Positions 21,890 to 30,671 are shown, counted from the stretch's first letter. The stretch: 36,820 nt of DNA from Candidatus Omnitrophota bacterium (GCA_016782425.1 JADHYN010000003.1:1-36820), one strand, 5' to 3'. The notes: generated by a model from the sequence alone, not told the origin. Made by a program: numbers and translations.

Positions 21890-22360
21890 TTAATCCCCTT
21901 TTTTTGAAAATATACGTTTGTACCACGGTCTATAATCTATAATAAGCTTCCCGGCAAGATGATCGACCTCATGCTGTATGGCACGCGCGGTTAAGCCGTG
22001 AAAAGTTTTCGTGCACTCTTTATCGTTTTCGTCGATATACGAAACCGTAATCTCCTCCGCTCTTCGGACATTTATGGATTTTTCCGGCACGCTGAGGCAG
22101 CCCTCCTCCAACGAAGAACTCCCCTTTTTTGCGGTAATCTTCGGATTGACCATTTTCAATAGTCCTTTACCCACATCCACGATGATGACCTTTTTGGAAA
22201 TGCCGACCTGAGGTGCGGCGAAGCCAATCCCCCCAGCCGCATACATTGTTGTAGCCATGTCCGAGGCAAGTTGCTTTTCGGTTTCGCCGAAGCCATTAAG
22301 CATTTCGCATTTTTTTCGCAATATGAAGTTGGGATGTTTTTTGATATTTAAATCTGACAT
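21890..22360 (-). CDS. def: Peptide deformylase
   Basis: 156 aa. All three active-site motifs are intact: [10 protein letters not shown] (GxGxAAxQ), EEGCLSVP (EGCxS, metal-binding Cys) and QHEVDHLAG (HExDH). It removes the formyl group from nascent proteins using a metal ion, normally Fe2+. The neighbour order panD-def-tatA-tatC-yqeY-corA suggests a housekeeping operon. Confidence 0.97.
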   Translation of the reverse strand: MSDLNIKKHPNFILRKKCEMLNGFGETEKQLASDMATTMYAAGGIGFAAPQVGISKKVIIVDVGKGLLKMVNPKITAKKGSSSLEEGCLSVPEKSINVRRAEEITVSYIDENDKECTKTFHGLTARAIQHEVDHLAGKLIIDYRPWYKRIFSKKGD

Positions 22361-22362
22361 GA

Positions 22363-22716
22363 TTACTTTTTTACGATTTTATTTTTGTCGTTGACGTATA
22401 CAATTTTCGTTTTGAGGTTCTGGACTTCCTTTGCCTCTACCAGCGCCTTGGATATAACGATTACAGTATCACCTGCTTCTCCGAGCCGTGCCGCCGGGCC
22501 GTACAACACGACCTCACCCGAATCTGCGCGCTCTTCTATTGCGTAAGTCTCGAACCGCGAACCGTTATTAAGGTTTAGAACCTGGACAATTTCGTTCGGA
22601 TAGATGTTGCTTGCTTCGAGGATCTTTTTATCTACCCCTATACTCCCCTGATAGTGAAGATCCGTTTTTGTGATACGGGCCTTATGGATTTTCGATTTGC
22701 ACATTATCCTGAGCAT
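22363..22716 (-). CDS. panD: Aspartate 1-decarboxylase
   Basis: 117 aa. The proenzyme self-cleaves between G24 and S25 in YQGS to make the pyruvoyl cofactor; the motif is intact. YAIEERADSGEVVLYGPAA is the usual middle. It makes beta-alanine for pantothenate and CoA. It ends 2 nt before the def start. The open frame starts at an ATG 9 nt after the stop of the lipoprotein gene upstream. Confidence 0.96.
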   Translation of the reverse strand: MLRIMCKSKIHKARITKTDLHYQGSIGVDKKILEASNIYPNEIVQVLNLNNGSRFETYAIEERADSGEVVLYGPAARLGEAGDTVIVISKALVEAKEVQNLKTKIVYVNDKNKIVKK

Positions 22717-22725
22717 GTATGATTC

Positions 22726-23058
22726 CTATTCTTCTATGATGTTTGTGAGATTTTTTCCGTCGAAATATAGCTTCTTTGTCTTCGAAAGGTAACCCGCATC
22801 AACCGGTAGAGATGAATATCGCCCGCGATAAACCCACTCTTCCCTTGCGCCGCCCCACCTTTTTTCGTCAGTTACATAATTTACCTGGTCCGGGTCTCCC
22901 CAGAGCTCTTTTACCTTGTCCTTTCTCATGCCGATCTTTACCGAATCGGTTCCGATGGGGCGTTTAATTATATCTTCGGGCGTGGGTATTTCCATGTCCG
23001 CGCACCCCGTGATACAGAAAAGATACGCAAACACCAATAATAGTTTTAACGTATTCAA
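22726..23058 (-). CDS. BamE/OmlA-like small lipoprotein
   Basis: About 110 aa from TTG 23058, chosen because AAAGGAG lies 9 nt upstream and the signal peptide starts there; an ATG further up would give a basic non-signal extension and overlap the PilZ gene. Lipobox I-T-G-C with Cys near residue 19. The mature part has the SmpA/OmlA pattern: VKIGMRKDKVKELWGDPDQV, then an EEWVYRGR strand and a final LYFDGKNLTNI strand. BamE-type proteins support outer-membrane protein assembly; this is a related fold but not certainly BamE. Confidence 0.85.
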   Translation of the reverse strand: MNTLKLLLVFAYLFCITGCADMEIPTPEDIIKRPIGTDSVKIGMRKDKVKELWGDPDQVNYVTDEKRWGGAREEWVYRGRYSSLPVDAGYLSKTKKLYFDGKNLTNIIEE

Positions 23059-23062
23059 TTTA

Positions 23063-23446
23063 TTATTCTCCTTTCTCGCCTTTCTCTTCCCCTTTTTCGT
23101 ACAACAGATCACAGAAAAATTTAAGAAACGTATTTTTATTATCTTCTTCAATTTTCGTGAATTCACACCCAATGTTGTAGGGAGCCCCGTCTTCGGAGGA
23201 GAGCTTTTTTTTCCACACGACCTTTGCCTTGGCGTGAATAGGGCTTGGGGTATTTGGTATCTCGATCTTGAGCTCGGTTTCGTCGTTTATGTTTATGCCT
23301 TCATCCTTGATTTCGAGCCTTAGCCCGTGGGGCGTGATATCCTTGGTTGTTGTTTGGCATATAACATTATTCTTGTTTATGAGGCGTATTTTTAAAGGAG
23401 TTTTAACCCTTAAATACCTTCTTCTTTCCTGACCAGGCTTTGTCAT
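23063..23446 (-). CDS. PilZ domain protein
   Basis: 127 aa from ATG 23446 (GGGGG 5 nt upstream; the ATG at 23458 lies at the predicted transcript start). RRRYLRV is the RxxxR c-di-GMP motif. The second motif reads DITPHG, where the usual serine is threonine. A C-terminal stretch repeats E-K-G-E three times. It has its own promoter, whose -35 box lies in the stop region of the preceding gene. First of five PilZ genes counting leftwards from 33 kb. Confidence 0.92.
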   Translation of the reverse strand: MTKPGQERRRYLRVKTPLKIRLINKNNVICQTTTKDITPHGLRLEIKDEGININDETELKIEIPNTPSPIHAKAKVVWKKKLSSEDGAPYNIGCEFTKIEEDNKNTFLKFFCDLLYEKGEEKGEKGE

Positions 23447-23467
23447 AAGAACCCCCATTTTTTTGAC

Positions 23468-23496
23468 AGTATATCATAATTATAATGTAACGTCAA
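23468..23496 (-). promoter_or_regulatory. Promoter of the PilZ-to-corA operon
   Basis: TTGACG (23496-23491), 17-nt spacer, TATACT (23473-23468). The -35 box overlaps the stop of the 23493 gene. Confidence 0.8.
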
Positions 23497-25784
23497 GGCG
23501 AAGCGCTATTTCGCTTCACACCGGCAAGCAAAAGCGCCAGGCTTACCAAGTTCAGCCCGGCAAGCAAGATACATGTTGTCGAAATGCCCACAATCGGCAC
23601 AAAAAACGAACTTAAAAGAAGCGCTCCGACAAAGGAACCGAGAAGATCTACGGCATAGGTTATACCTGCTGTTTTTCCTATCGCGCCGCTACTCCCAAAA
23701 CATATCTTATTAGCCAGCGGATATTGGATTCCGCCGACAAAACCCGCTATAAACGGCAGTACCGCGAAGATATTCGCGCCAAGCCCCCGAGATACCCCCC
23801 CAAACGGTGATGAAGCAAAAACCTTGAAAGCGAGAAGTAATATGAGGGGATAAATAAAAACAAAAACCTGCACAATAGTGTACGTTTTGTATGGGCGTGA
23901 AATCGTCGTCAGCTTACGTGTTATGTAAAGACTGCCCAGATACAGGCCGAACATAAACGAAGTTATAATAATCCCGATTTTATAGTAAAGGTATCCATAT
24001 ATGATCTGGAAAGCCAGGACTATGAGTATCTCGAACGAAATTTCGCTTAGGCCGGTTGTGCCGAGGGCCAAAAGTGTTGCTTCCCTTCGGAAGTTTTTCG
24101 TGCGGCGTCTGGTAAGAAAGACGATGAATAATAAAGCGAAAAAGAAAAACGTCCCACACAAGAGGACTTTCCGTGTGAAAAACATGAAAAATTTTGAAAG
24201 TTGAAAACTGAAATAAGTGCTCCACAAGACCATGTCGTAGAAATAAGATACTGGATAAAAATCCATATTCTTCCGCACACCCCCGGCTTGATTTATGGCC
24301 CGATACAGATAATCGATTCTCTCGTCCGACAGCTTGGAAAATAAATAATAGTCGCGCACGTAGATTGTTTTTATGCCTCTTTGCTCAAGTCGTTTTATTA
24401 TATCCTCGGGGTTTAACGAAATCACTCCTTTTTTATTTGCAAGAATAAAATAAGCCGTATCCCCCGGAACAATCTTCACTTCCTGAAATTCGGCCCGCGC
24501 CGTCTCAAAAATAGTCTTCAGGAAAAGCGACTGTTCTCTACTCAAATAATTTTCACTCGAGCCGACGCTGAAACTGACCACTGCGTTTTCGCTGAGTATC
24601 TTTTTTACTTCCTTAAAGAATTCCTCGGTGTAGAATCTGTTGATTTGCGCCGTGTAGGGATTCGGTAAGTTTATAATGACTGCATCATACGACTTTTCGG
24701 TATCTTGTATGAAATGCCGGCCGTCTTCATTTATAATGTTTACCCTCGGATCATCAAGCCTGTAAAACGGTTCATTTTTTAGAAATTCTTTCGAGAGCGA
24801 TATTACCAGCGGGTCAAGCTCGACGTAATCTACCGTGCTTACCGGGTATTTTAGGATTTCCTGCATTATTTGCGTTGAACCCCCTCCGATAAGAAGCACA
24901 TCTTTAGGATCCGGGCAAAAAATAAGTGAAAAGTGGACGGCCTCTTCCGAGCTGAGAGGATCGTGCGAGCTAAAGAGGAAGAGGCCATTATTAAAGAAGT
25001 TAAATTGCGTATCTTTCTCGGTTACCGTTATCCGGCCGTATATGGAATCGGTGCTTTTGAGAACTTTAAAACCTGCCCATTTGAACTCGAGAGATTTTTT
25101 GTCCATAAGTTCAATTTTTCCGGAAATCGCAAAAACAGCCAAGAGGAAAATCAGTAATAGCGAAATTGTTTTTAAATACTTTTCATTTTGAGCGGACTGA
25201 CGCGGCAATATGAACGCGGCCGAAAGCAGGTTTAAAAAAGACAGCATGAAAGCAATTTGCAGGGCTCCGAAATATCGAATCAGCACCAGACTTGTTACGG
25301 TCCCACCTATCATGGCGCCGATCGCCTCTAGGGTGTAGACACGGCCGATTCCCACGGCCGACGAGCTTTCGGAAATAATTTTACAGCCAAGCACAAAAAG
25401 AAACCCAAGTCCAAGAGAAATAGGGAACAGTGCCAGGCCGGAATTTGCAAGAAACGCCGGTAGTCCTATTATCTCGCCCACGCCAACACCAAAGAGCGTT
25501 CTTGTGATACGTACAAAAATAATGCTGGAAGGTATAAGGATGCTGAGTAGAACCTGAACCGCGGAAAATAAAGGCAATTTCCTGTCTATTTTATCGGCGA
25601 AGATGCTGCCCAAAAAACCGCTTCCTACCGCCCCGCCGAGAAGCCACAAGGCCAGTATGAAACCGAACGAGAGTTCATTCCCGTAAAAAGCGGTAAATAG
25701 CTCGCGGATCAATATGATCTGGCTGGATATGGCAGTTATGCCGATTACAAGAAGTGAATAAATGGTGGTTTTTTTTACGCCCAT
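23493..25784 (-). CDS. Polytopic membrane protein with spermidine-synthase-like domain
   Basis: 763 aa in three parts. Residues 1-225: about seven transmembrane helices of MFS-like type. Residues about 235-470: a Rossmann methyltransferase/SpeE fold with VLLIGGGSTQ and VDYVELDPLV. Residues about 515-760: another six or so helices. The usual SpeE substrate motifs are altered: GGGDG is GGGST, and the catalytic D-x-x-D is replaced in INLPNPYTAQINRFYTEEFF. So it is probably not an aminopropyltransferase. Its start overlaps the end of the Tat-signal radical SAM gene by 10 nt, so the two proteins are likely to work together. Confidence 0.88.
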   Translation of the reverse strand: MGVKKTTIYSLLVIGITAISSQIILIRELFTAFYGNELSFGFILALWLLGGAVGSGFLGSIFADKIDRKLPLFSAVQVLLSILIPSSIIFVRITRTLFGVGVGEIIGLPAFLANSGLALFPISLGLGFLFVLGCKIISESSSAVGIGRVYTLEAIGAMIGGTVTSLVLIRYFGALQIAFMLSFLNLLSAAFILPRQSAQNEKYLKTISLLLIFLLAVFAISGKIELMDKKSLEFKWAGFKVLKSTDSIYGRITVTEKDTQFNFFNNGLFLFSSHDPLSSEEAVHFSLIFCPDPKDVLLIGGGSTQIMQEILKYPVSTVDYVELDPLVISLSKEFLKNEPFYRLDDPRVNIINEDGRHFIQDTEKSYDAVIINLPNPYTAQINRFYTEEFFKEVKKILSENAVVSFSVGSSENYLSREQSLFLKTIFETARAEFQEVKIVPGDTAYFILANKKGVISLNPEDIIKRLEQRGIKTIYVRDYYLFSKLSDERIDYLYRAINQAGGVRKNMDFYPVSYFYDMVLWSTYFSFQLSKFFMFFTRKVLLCGTFFFFALLFIVFLTRRRTKNFRREATLLALGTTGLSEISFEILIVLAFQIIYGYLYYKIGIIITSFMFGLYLGSLYITRKLTTISRPYKTYTIVQVFVFIYPLILLLAFKVFASSPFGGVSRGLGANIFAVLPFIAGFVGGIQYPLANKICFGSSGAIGKTAGITYAVDLLGSFVGALLLSSFFVPIVGISTTCILLAGLNLVSLALLLAGVKRNSASP

Positions 25785-26908
25785 ATTCCCGCAATCTTGT
25801 GACCGCAGAATTTACATTTTGAGTTTACGATATTATTCTCTAACACGAAATATCCGACGCGATGAATGAGCACCTTTTTGCAGTGCGGGCAATGTGTGTC
25901 ACTTGCCTGTACCTCCGGAACATTCCCCATATATACATAATTCAGGCCCACATCCTCTGCTATTTTTTTTGCGTTTTTCAACGTTGCAAGCGGTGTAGGA
26001 GGTAAGTTCTTAAGCTTATACATCGGCCAGAAACGCGAAAAGTGTAGAGGTGTATCCCTGCCCAGGTTTTCTTTAATCCAGGCGCACATCTTTCTTATCA
26101 TGTCCGGGTCGTCATTCAACGTCGGGACAACGAGGTTTGTTATTTCCACCCATACCCCTTTTTCCCTTGTCATTTTTATAGTATCAAGAAGGGGTTTGAG
26201 TCTTTCCCCGCACACTTCCTGGAGATATTTGTCGTCAAAACCCTTTAGGTCGATATTTGCCGCGTCTATTACCCCGCATAACTCTCCGAGCGGAGTCGGA
26301 TTAATATAACCGGCAGTTACCCATATGTTTTTTACATTGTGCGCCTTTGCTAATTTCGCCGTATCCAGCATGTATTCGTAAAAAACGATCGGTTCCGAGT
26401 AGGTATAAGCTATGGATCTGCAATGACGTTTTCTGGTAAGTTTTATGACGTCATGGCTTGAGAGGTACGTGTTAGTTGTATTTTCGGGATATTCCTGCGA
26501 TATTTGCCAGTTCTGACAGAACTTGCAGCGGAGATTGCAACCGGCCGTAGCAATGCTAATCGATTTCGACCCGGGCAACATGTGATAGATCGGTTTTTTC
26601 TCTATCGGGTCGACATGAATGGAACACGGAAACTCGTAAACCAGCGTATAAAGCTTTCCCTCCTTCGGTTCACGGACTCTACAGAAACTTCTATCCCCGT
26701 CTTTGAGAATGCATTGGTGGGGACATAAAATGCACATTACTGTATTTTTGTCGATTTTTTTGTAATAGAGAGCCTCTTTAGTGAAAGCCGTCGTTGCGGC
26801 AAAGGATTTCTCCCCAAGAGCCCTGTTTAGGAATTTCGTGCTCATTAAGGCGGCACAAAAAAGAGCGCCGCTTTTTATGAATTGTCGGCGGGTAATATGA
26901 GTGGGCAT
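25775..26908 (-). CDS. AmrS-like radical SAM protein with Tat-type signal and C-terminal zinc ribbon
   Basis: 377 aa from ATG 26908; an upstream GTG at 26926 lies inside a hairpin and is rejected. N-terminus: T-R-R-Q-F-I-K followed by a hydrophobic stretch (SGALFCAALMS), which is the Tat consensus. Then a first Cys cluster CILCPHQC...FCRVR, the radical SAM motif CNLRCKFCQNW, and family segments AYTYSEPIVFYEYM, VTAGYINPTPL, IDLKGFDD and LHFSRFWPMYKL, as in the AmmeMemoRadiSam (AmrS) family. C-terminal CPHC/CKFC zinc ribbon. A Tat signal on a SAM enzyme is odd because SAM and reductant are cytosolic; it may be only a membrane anchor. TatA and TatC are encoded 4 kb downstream. Confidence 0.9.
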   Translation of the reverse strand: MPTHITRRQFIKSGALFCAALMSTKFLNRALGEKSFAATTAFTKEALYYKKIDKNTVMCILCPHQCILKDGDRSFCRVREPKEGKLYTLVYEFPCSIHVDPIEKKPIYHMLPGSKSISIATAGCNLRCKFCQNWQISQEYPENTTNTYLSSHDVIKLTRKRHCRSIAYTYSEPIVFYEYMLDTAKLAKAHNVKNIWVTAGYINPTPLGELCGVIDAANIDLKGFDDKYLQEVCGERLKPLLDTIKMTREKGVWVEITNLVVPTLNDDPDMIRKMCAWIKENLGRDTPLHFSRFWPMYKLKNLPPTPLATLKNAKKIAEDVGLNYVYMGNVPEVQASDTHCPHCKKVLIHRVGYFVLENNIVNSKCKFCGHKIAGIWA

Positions 26909-26916
26909 ATGCAATA

Positions 26917-26970
26917 AACCCAGCACTACTTTTTCGAACGTATTTTAAAAAGAAAAATTAGTGCTGGGTT
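26917..26970 (-). terminator. Hairpin between TIGR04073 gene and radical SAM gene
   Basis: Perfect 12-bp stem (26917-26928 with 26959-26970), with a nested CTTTTT/AAAAAG stem in the loop. It starts 18 nt after the TIGR04073 stop. No T-run follows on the minus strand, but T-runs lie in the loop, so termination strength is unclear. Confidence 0.6.
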
Positions 26971-26987
26971 GTGTTAGAATCGGATTT

Positions 26988-27347
26988 TTACTCTACGTTT
27001 ATGTCGGCTTGCATCATCGGTCCTTTGTCGGGTGCTATCGGAGCCGTGACGACATCGGTAACACCTGAAGCCGTTCTTGCCATGGCTTTCAATGTTCCCT
27101 GGAAGGTGCCAGCCAAAAGACCCCATATAGGGTTGTTAGATTCCTTTGTTATGTCAACTACCCTTTTTGGAAGCTCAGTCCAGCCGAACAGAATGTTTTT
27201 GGTTCCTCTGGCAGCCTTGCTGCCGACATCCAAGCGATACGAAACAATTTCGTCTTCGACAGTAGTCGCACCCGTGTCAGCATATAAGAGAGCCGAAGGT
27301 ACCGCGAGAATTAAAATAGTTAAAACCGTTCCCAAAAATTTCTTCAT
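26988..27347 (-). CDS. TIGR04073 family exosortase-associated small secreted protein, copy 1
   Basis: 119 aa. Signal peptide at 1-23 (LLYADT). The family core is visible: KAARGTKNILFGWTELPKRVVDITKESNNPIWGLLAGTFQGTLKAMARTASGVTDVVTAPI (shown only as landmarks: RGTKNILFGWTELPK and GLLAGTFQGTLKAMART). TIGR04073 proteins occur in genomes with exosortase/PEP-CTERM sorting; their role is unknown. It has an AAGGGGGTG ribosome site, its own strong promoter and a following hairpin. Paralogue at 32303-32623. Confidence 0.88.
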   Translation of the reverse strand: MKKFLGTVLTILILAVPSALLYADTGATTVEDEIVSYRLDVGSKAARGTKNILFGWTELPKRVVDITKESNNPIWGLLAGTFQGTLKAMARTASGVTDVVTAPIAPDKGPMMQADINVE

Positions 27348-27390
27348 TATTCACCCCCTTCATAAATCTTCAATATATAATTACACGATA

Positions 27391-27419
27391 AGTGTATCAT
27401 AAAGTTATGCGTTTGTCAA
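27391..27419 (-). promoter_or_regulatory. Promoter of TIGR04073 copy 1
   Basis: TTGACA (27419-27414), 17-nt spacer, TACACT (27396-27391). A TACAC-5-GTGTA dyad covers the -10 box and the start region and could be an operator. Confidence 0.8.
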
Positions 27420-29084
27420 ATCATCCACACACCTTAATCCGATCCAGTCCCTTATCGTTTCTAACACTTCCTTGTTTGTTTTGTAATGTTTTATTTCATT
27501 TTCTCTGTCCGCAATTTTTCCCAGGAAATACCCGAGTCCCCTGAAGTATACGATGGAGGATTGTTTCTCTTCGATTTTGCTCAGTGCCTTCTCGACCATG
27601 TGTTGTATATAGAGAGGTGAGCCCATTTTATCCCTTTTACCCTGAATGATTACGAGTGGAAGCTTAAGCTTTTCGAATCCTTCTCTCGGCTGGAATTCGA
27701 GAAGCTCCGCCATTCTTTTTGTAAAGACGCGTTTACCCAAGCAAGATACATACTCCTTTTTCGTATTTTCTATAAGATTGAACGTTTCTTTTTTTAACAA
27801 ATCCAGGGTTTTTTGGTATCGTTTGTCTATTTCTTTCATGGCCTCGACGGTATCAAAAACGTATTGGCATTCGAAATCCAAAAGTGCCGAGGGCTTTGTT
27901 ACGCTTAATAACACCAAACCCCTTACGGGAAATTTGGAGAAATCGATCGTCGGAAGATAAGAACAGGCATCCGAATGCGCTACGATAAATAATTTTTCTT
28001 TGTCGACTTTCTCGTGATTCAACAGAAATTTTAAAGCACTTTTAATATCATTGATCTCATCCGATAAGCTTTGTGAGGTGTTGTTGCCTTGAGACTTTCC
28101 GATGCCCCGCTTGTCAAAACGCAATACAACATAGCCACTCCTGGCAAGCTCCCCGCTTATATCCGTGTAAAGTCCGGCATTTTCTCTGTCGTAAGGTCCT
28201 TCCCCGGCAACAAGGAGGACCGAAGGAAGCCTACCCTCTTTTTTCGGGATTTCGACGGTTCCCGCAAGTGCAATATCGCCGGACGGAAAAAGGACTTCGT
28301 GCGAATTATAAAGTTCTTTCTCGATTGCGTAATCATGAATGGTAATTTTTCGGGGGGACCCAACTTTTTTTATTACGAGTGCCTTATCGCCGATTCTGAG
28401 GCGCGCAATACTTTTATCCTTTTTTGAAATCCAGATGTGCGCTTGAGGAAGGGATTTCGCCTTTATGACTATGACTTCGGTCTTTATTTTTCTCCCATCG
28501 ACATTGATGTATTCGTCTCTTATGGATGTGAAGATAACTTTGCCGCCTGCCGGGGGCAGCAGAAGACCTCGCGATTGATGCAAGGCGTTAAACGATTGCG
28601 CCCCGCCCCTATTGAAATTGTACTTCTCGACAAAGGGCATGTAGGTCACCACTGATGCCTCGTCGAAAACCGATGTATTCCTGGCGTGTGCGATACCGGA
28701 TACAGTGCTCCATTTTGATCCGGACCGACCGAGAAAATCGAATGTTTTGCCGTCAGTTCTTATATAAACGGCATCCGTCATCGCGCCGAAGGTCTTACAT
28801 TCCTTGCTGAATTTCTCCAGCTCGAAATCCTCCCTATTAAAGACAATTTTTTCGCGGTCCAGCTTGCATTTTATCTTTTTCGGAAGAAAGCTGGTGGATT
28901 TATATATGATTTTGTCTTCTGTTTTATAACGGTCAATTTTCACATGGCCCACGTTTTTGCCGGCTATATCGACGGAATAAAAGATACTTTGATGTTTTCC
29001 TCTTTCAAGAACAATAAACGCAACCGCAACAAGAATGATAATGAATATTATAATGGCAACAAAGACAATATAAAAAGTTCTCAT
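27405..29084 (-). CDS. Membrane-anchored alpha/beta-hydrolase-like protein, degenerate active site
   Basis: 559 aa. Helix at 5-26, then a beta-rich exported domain (about 32-250) of unknown family, then an alpha/beta-hydrolase fold (260-550): LLVAGEGPYDREN, VVLRFDKRGIGKSQG, the nucleophile elbow FIVAHSDAC (Ser371, normally GxSxG, here AHSDA) and IIQGKRD (acid D485). The position that should hold the catalytic histidine reads GLGYF, with Tyr519. So catalysis by the usual triad is doubtful. It overlaps the upstream TM gene by 4 nt and closes the operon that begins near 31.7 kb. Its last codons overlap the TIGR04073 promoter. Confidence 0.85.
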   Translation of the reverse strand: MRTFYIVFVAIIIFIIILVAVAFIVLERGKHQSIFYSVDIAGKNVGHVKIDRYKTEDKIIYKSTSFLPKKIKCKLDREKIVFNREDFELEKFSKECKTFGAMTDAVYIRTDGKTFDFLGRSGSKWSTVSGIAHARNTSVFDEASVVTYMPFVEKYNFNRGGAQSFNALHQSRGLLLPPAGGKVIFTSIRDEYINVDGRKIKTEVIVIKAKSLPQAHIWISKKDKSIARLRIGDKALVIKKVGSPRKITIHDYAIEKELYNSHEVLFPSGDIALAGTVEIPKKEGRLPSVLLVAGEGPYDRENAGLYTDISGELARSGYVVLRFDKRGIGKSQGNNTSQSLSDEINDIKSALKFLLNHEKVDKEKLFIVAHSDACSYLPTIDFSKFPVRGLVLLSVTKPSALLDFECQYVFDTVEAMKEIDKRYQKTLDLLKKETFNLIENTKKEYVSCLGKRVFTKRMAELLEFQPREGFEKLKLPLVIIQGKRDKMGSPLYIQHMVEKALSKIEEKQSSIVYFRGLGYFLGKIADRENEIKHYKTNKEVLETIRDWIGLRCVDDLTNA

Positions 29085-29638
29085 CTTATATCCAATTCCT
29101 CGATCTTATATTTAAGCTCCAGTAGTTCGGCATGCACGAGCTTGACGAATTTTAATTTCGACTTTAAATAATTCAGTACCTCCGGCGGGCAATTTTTAAG
29201 CTGGTGGGTAAAGGATATGGAATCGCCCTCTTGAAGAAAGTTTTTCGTGATATCGACAATGTCGATTAAGGGTTCGGGTCCGGCCCCGATAGGATAGAAT
29301 GTGTCGACATACACGACGCGGTTTTGGGGGTCGTAGAACGCAATCCTCAACCTCAAGGCGTATATTTTTTTATTGGAAGCGTTTTTAATGGTTCCCCAGA
29401 TAATTGGCCTCTTGTTGAAAGTGCCTTCTTGGGCAATTTTTGCCCGGAGGTTTATCAGTATGTATTTTTCATATAACTGGCCGTTGAGGTCATGTATGGC
29501 TAGTTTATAAGTTCTTCTTATGTTTTTCCCCTTCCATTCAAGGTAGAGGTAAAACCCGAATATTGTGAGCGCGAGTACCGAGGCGATAATTAAAGACGAA
29601 ACCATTATTACGAGCGTCGGTCTTGGTTTAAGCCGCAT
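29081..29638 (-). CDS. Single-helix membrane protein with FxLYD/DUF3426-like exported domain
   Basis: 185 aa. Basic N-terminus, helix at 10-34, then an exported part with a beta-sandwich pattern: IIWGTIKNASNKKIYALRLRIAFYD, a strand pair, then a charged helical end. The 'x-x-G-x-v-x-N-x-s-x-x-x-v-x-x-v-x-v-x-f-y-D' pattern is typical of FxLYD-type domains that often sit in envelope proteins. The role is unknown. Between the DUF4416 gene and the hydrolase-like gene in one operon. Confidence 0.75.
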   Translation of the reverse strand: MRLKPRPTLVIMVSSLIIASVLALTIFGFYLYLEWKGKNIRRTYKLAIHDLNGQLYEKYILINLRAKIAQEGTFNKRPIIWGTIKNASNKKIYALRLRIAFYDPQNRVVYVDTFYPIGAGPEPLIDIVDITKNFLQEGDSISFTHQLKNCPPEVLNYLKSKLKFVKLVHAELLELKYKIEELDIR

Positions 29639-29650
29639 TTTGATACCTGC

Positions 29651-30181
29651 CTAAAGATATCCCCTTATATGGGTTTTGTAGATATCCCTCACACTATTGA
29701 AAAAATCAATATATTCTTTCGTTTTATAATCGGGGTATGTCCATTCAAGTGGCTCGAAAGTTTTATTCACAAACCAGAGTTCCAGATCCGCATATATGCC
29801 GCAGTCGATATAAATGCGGTGGCTTCGGTTTTTTGTCGTAAATAACACAAGTTTTGCCAGGGATATGTATCCAGGGTCGATGTTGATGGTACGCCGGTTG
29901 CCCTTGGAGAATTTCTTCTCGAGAGCGTTGGTGTATAATTTTATATTATAATCCCTTTTTAATGTAAGCAGTTTTTTAAAGCTGAAAAATTTACGCTTAA
30001 GATTTTCACCCAGCTCTTGCTGGTAATAATTCGTGCATGAAAAATCTAAAAAATCGGTTTCCTTATCAATCTTCCCGAACTTTTTTTCGAGAAAGCGCCT
30101 GGCGAGATTAAATTGGAAGGTTTGATTGGAAATAAGACCTATTATCAATTTTACAGGAGTGTGTTTTAAGGGTTCACCCAT
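29651..30181 (-). CDS. DUF4416 family protein
   Basis: 176 aa. Landmarks of DUF4416: PVKLIIGLISNQ at the start, FFSFKKLL, RTINIDPGYISLAKLVLFTTKNRSHRIY (NIDPGY-A-LVL-T-K-HRI pattern), IYADLELWF, and WTYPDYKT near the end. The family is found in several deeply branching bacteria, with no assigned function. The start is 2 nt from the PilZ-TM stop, so translation is coupled. Confidence 0.9.
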   Translation of the reverse strand: MGEPLKHTPVKLIIGLISNQTFQFNLARRFLEKKFGKIDKETDFLDFSCTNYYQQELGENLKRKFFSFKKLLTLKRDYNIKLYTNALEKKFSKGNRRTINIDPGYISLAKLVLFTTKNRSHRIYIDCGIYADLELWFVNKTFEPLEWTYPDYKTKEYIDFFNSVRDIYKTHIRGYL

Positions 30182-30183
30182 TA

Positions 30184-30666
30184 TTAATGTTTCTGGAGTT
30201 GCAGATTATAGATAAAATCAAAAAGGTGTTTTTCGTCTGCATTTTGGAAGTCAAAAAACTTTATTCCTGTATTGAACAACCGTATTGAAGAATTTTTTTC
30301 GTCTTCCAGGGATTCTTCTGTCCAAGCAACTTCGCCCCGGGTCTTTACGATGCGGTCTTGCTCGGGTAGTTTTATTTCTAATCGGAGTGGCGTTCCCCTT
30401 TCCAGCTTTTCGTCCAAAAGAAGCTTTATTCCTTTCGTGGATATATCCGCGCTTTTGACCTCGACTTTTTTCCCGTTCATAGAATATCTTACCCCGAGAG
30501 AAATGTCTAGGCGCTCGACGCTTCTCCTTTCCCCGCCGTCCCAGTAGCCCTTTAATTTAACCAGGCGCAGCTTTCGCTGGCGGTTTTTTCTCTCATCGAC
30601 TATTATGGTTGAGAATATCATAACGAGTATAACAATTATTAGGACTTCTACAACGAAAATCACCAT
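30184..30666 (-). CDS. Membrane-anchored PilZ domain protein
   Basis: 160 aa. One N-terminal helix (2-22), a basic juxtamembrane linker, then a PilZ domain from about 45: ERRSVERLD carries the RxxxR motif and ADISTKG the D-x-S-x-x-G motif, both intact. It should bind c-di-GMP at the inner face of the membrane. It follows another PilZ gene by 5 nt. Confidence 0.92.
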   Translation of the reverse strand: MVIFVVEVLIIVILVMIFSTIIVDERKNRQRKLRLVKLKGYWDGGERRSVERLDISLGVRYSMNGKKVEVKSADISTKGIKLLLDEKLERGTPLRLEIKLPEQDRIVKTRGEVAWTEESLEDEKNSSIRLFNTGIKFFDFQNADEKHLFDFIYNLQLQKH

Positions 30667-30671
30667 ATATT

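Noticed and set aside
23493-25784. Annotation as speE
   Set aside because: The catalytic aspartate positions are changed and the protein is mostly membrane helices.
26909-26926. GTG start for the Tat-signal radical SAM gene
   Set aside because: The GTG lies inside the 12-bp stem of the preceding hairpin; the in-frame ATG at 26908 keeps the full RR signal.
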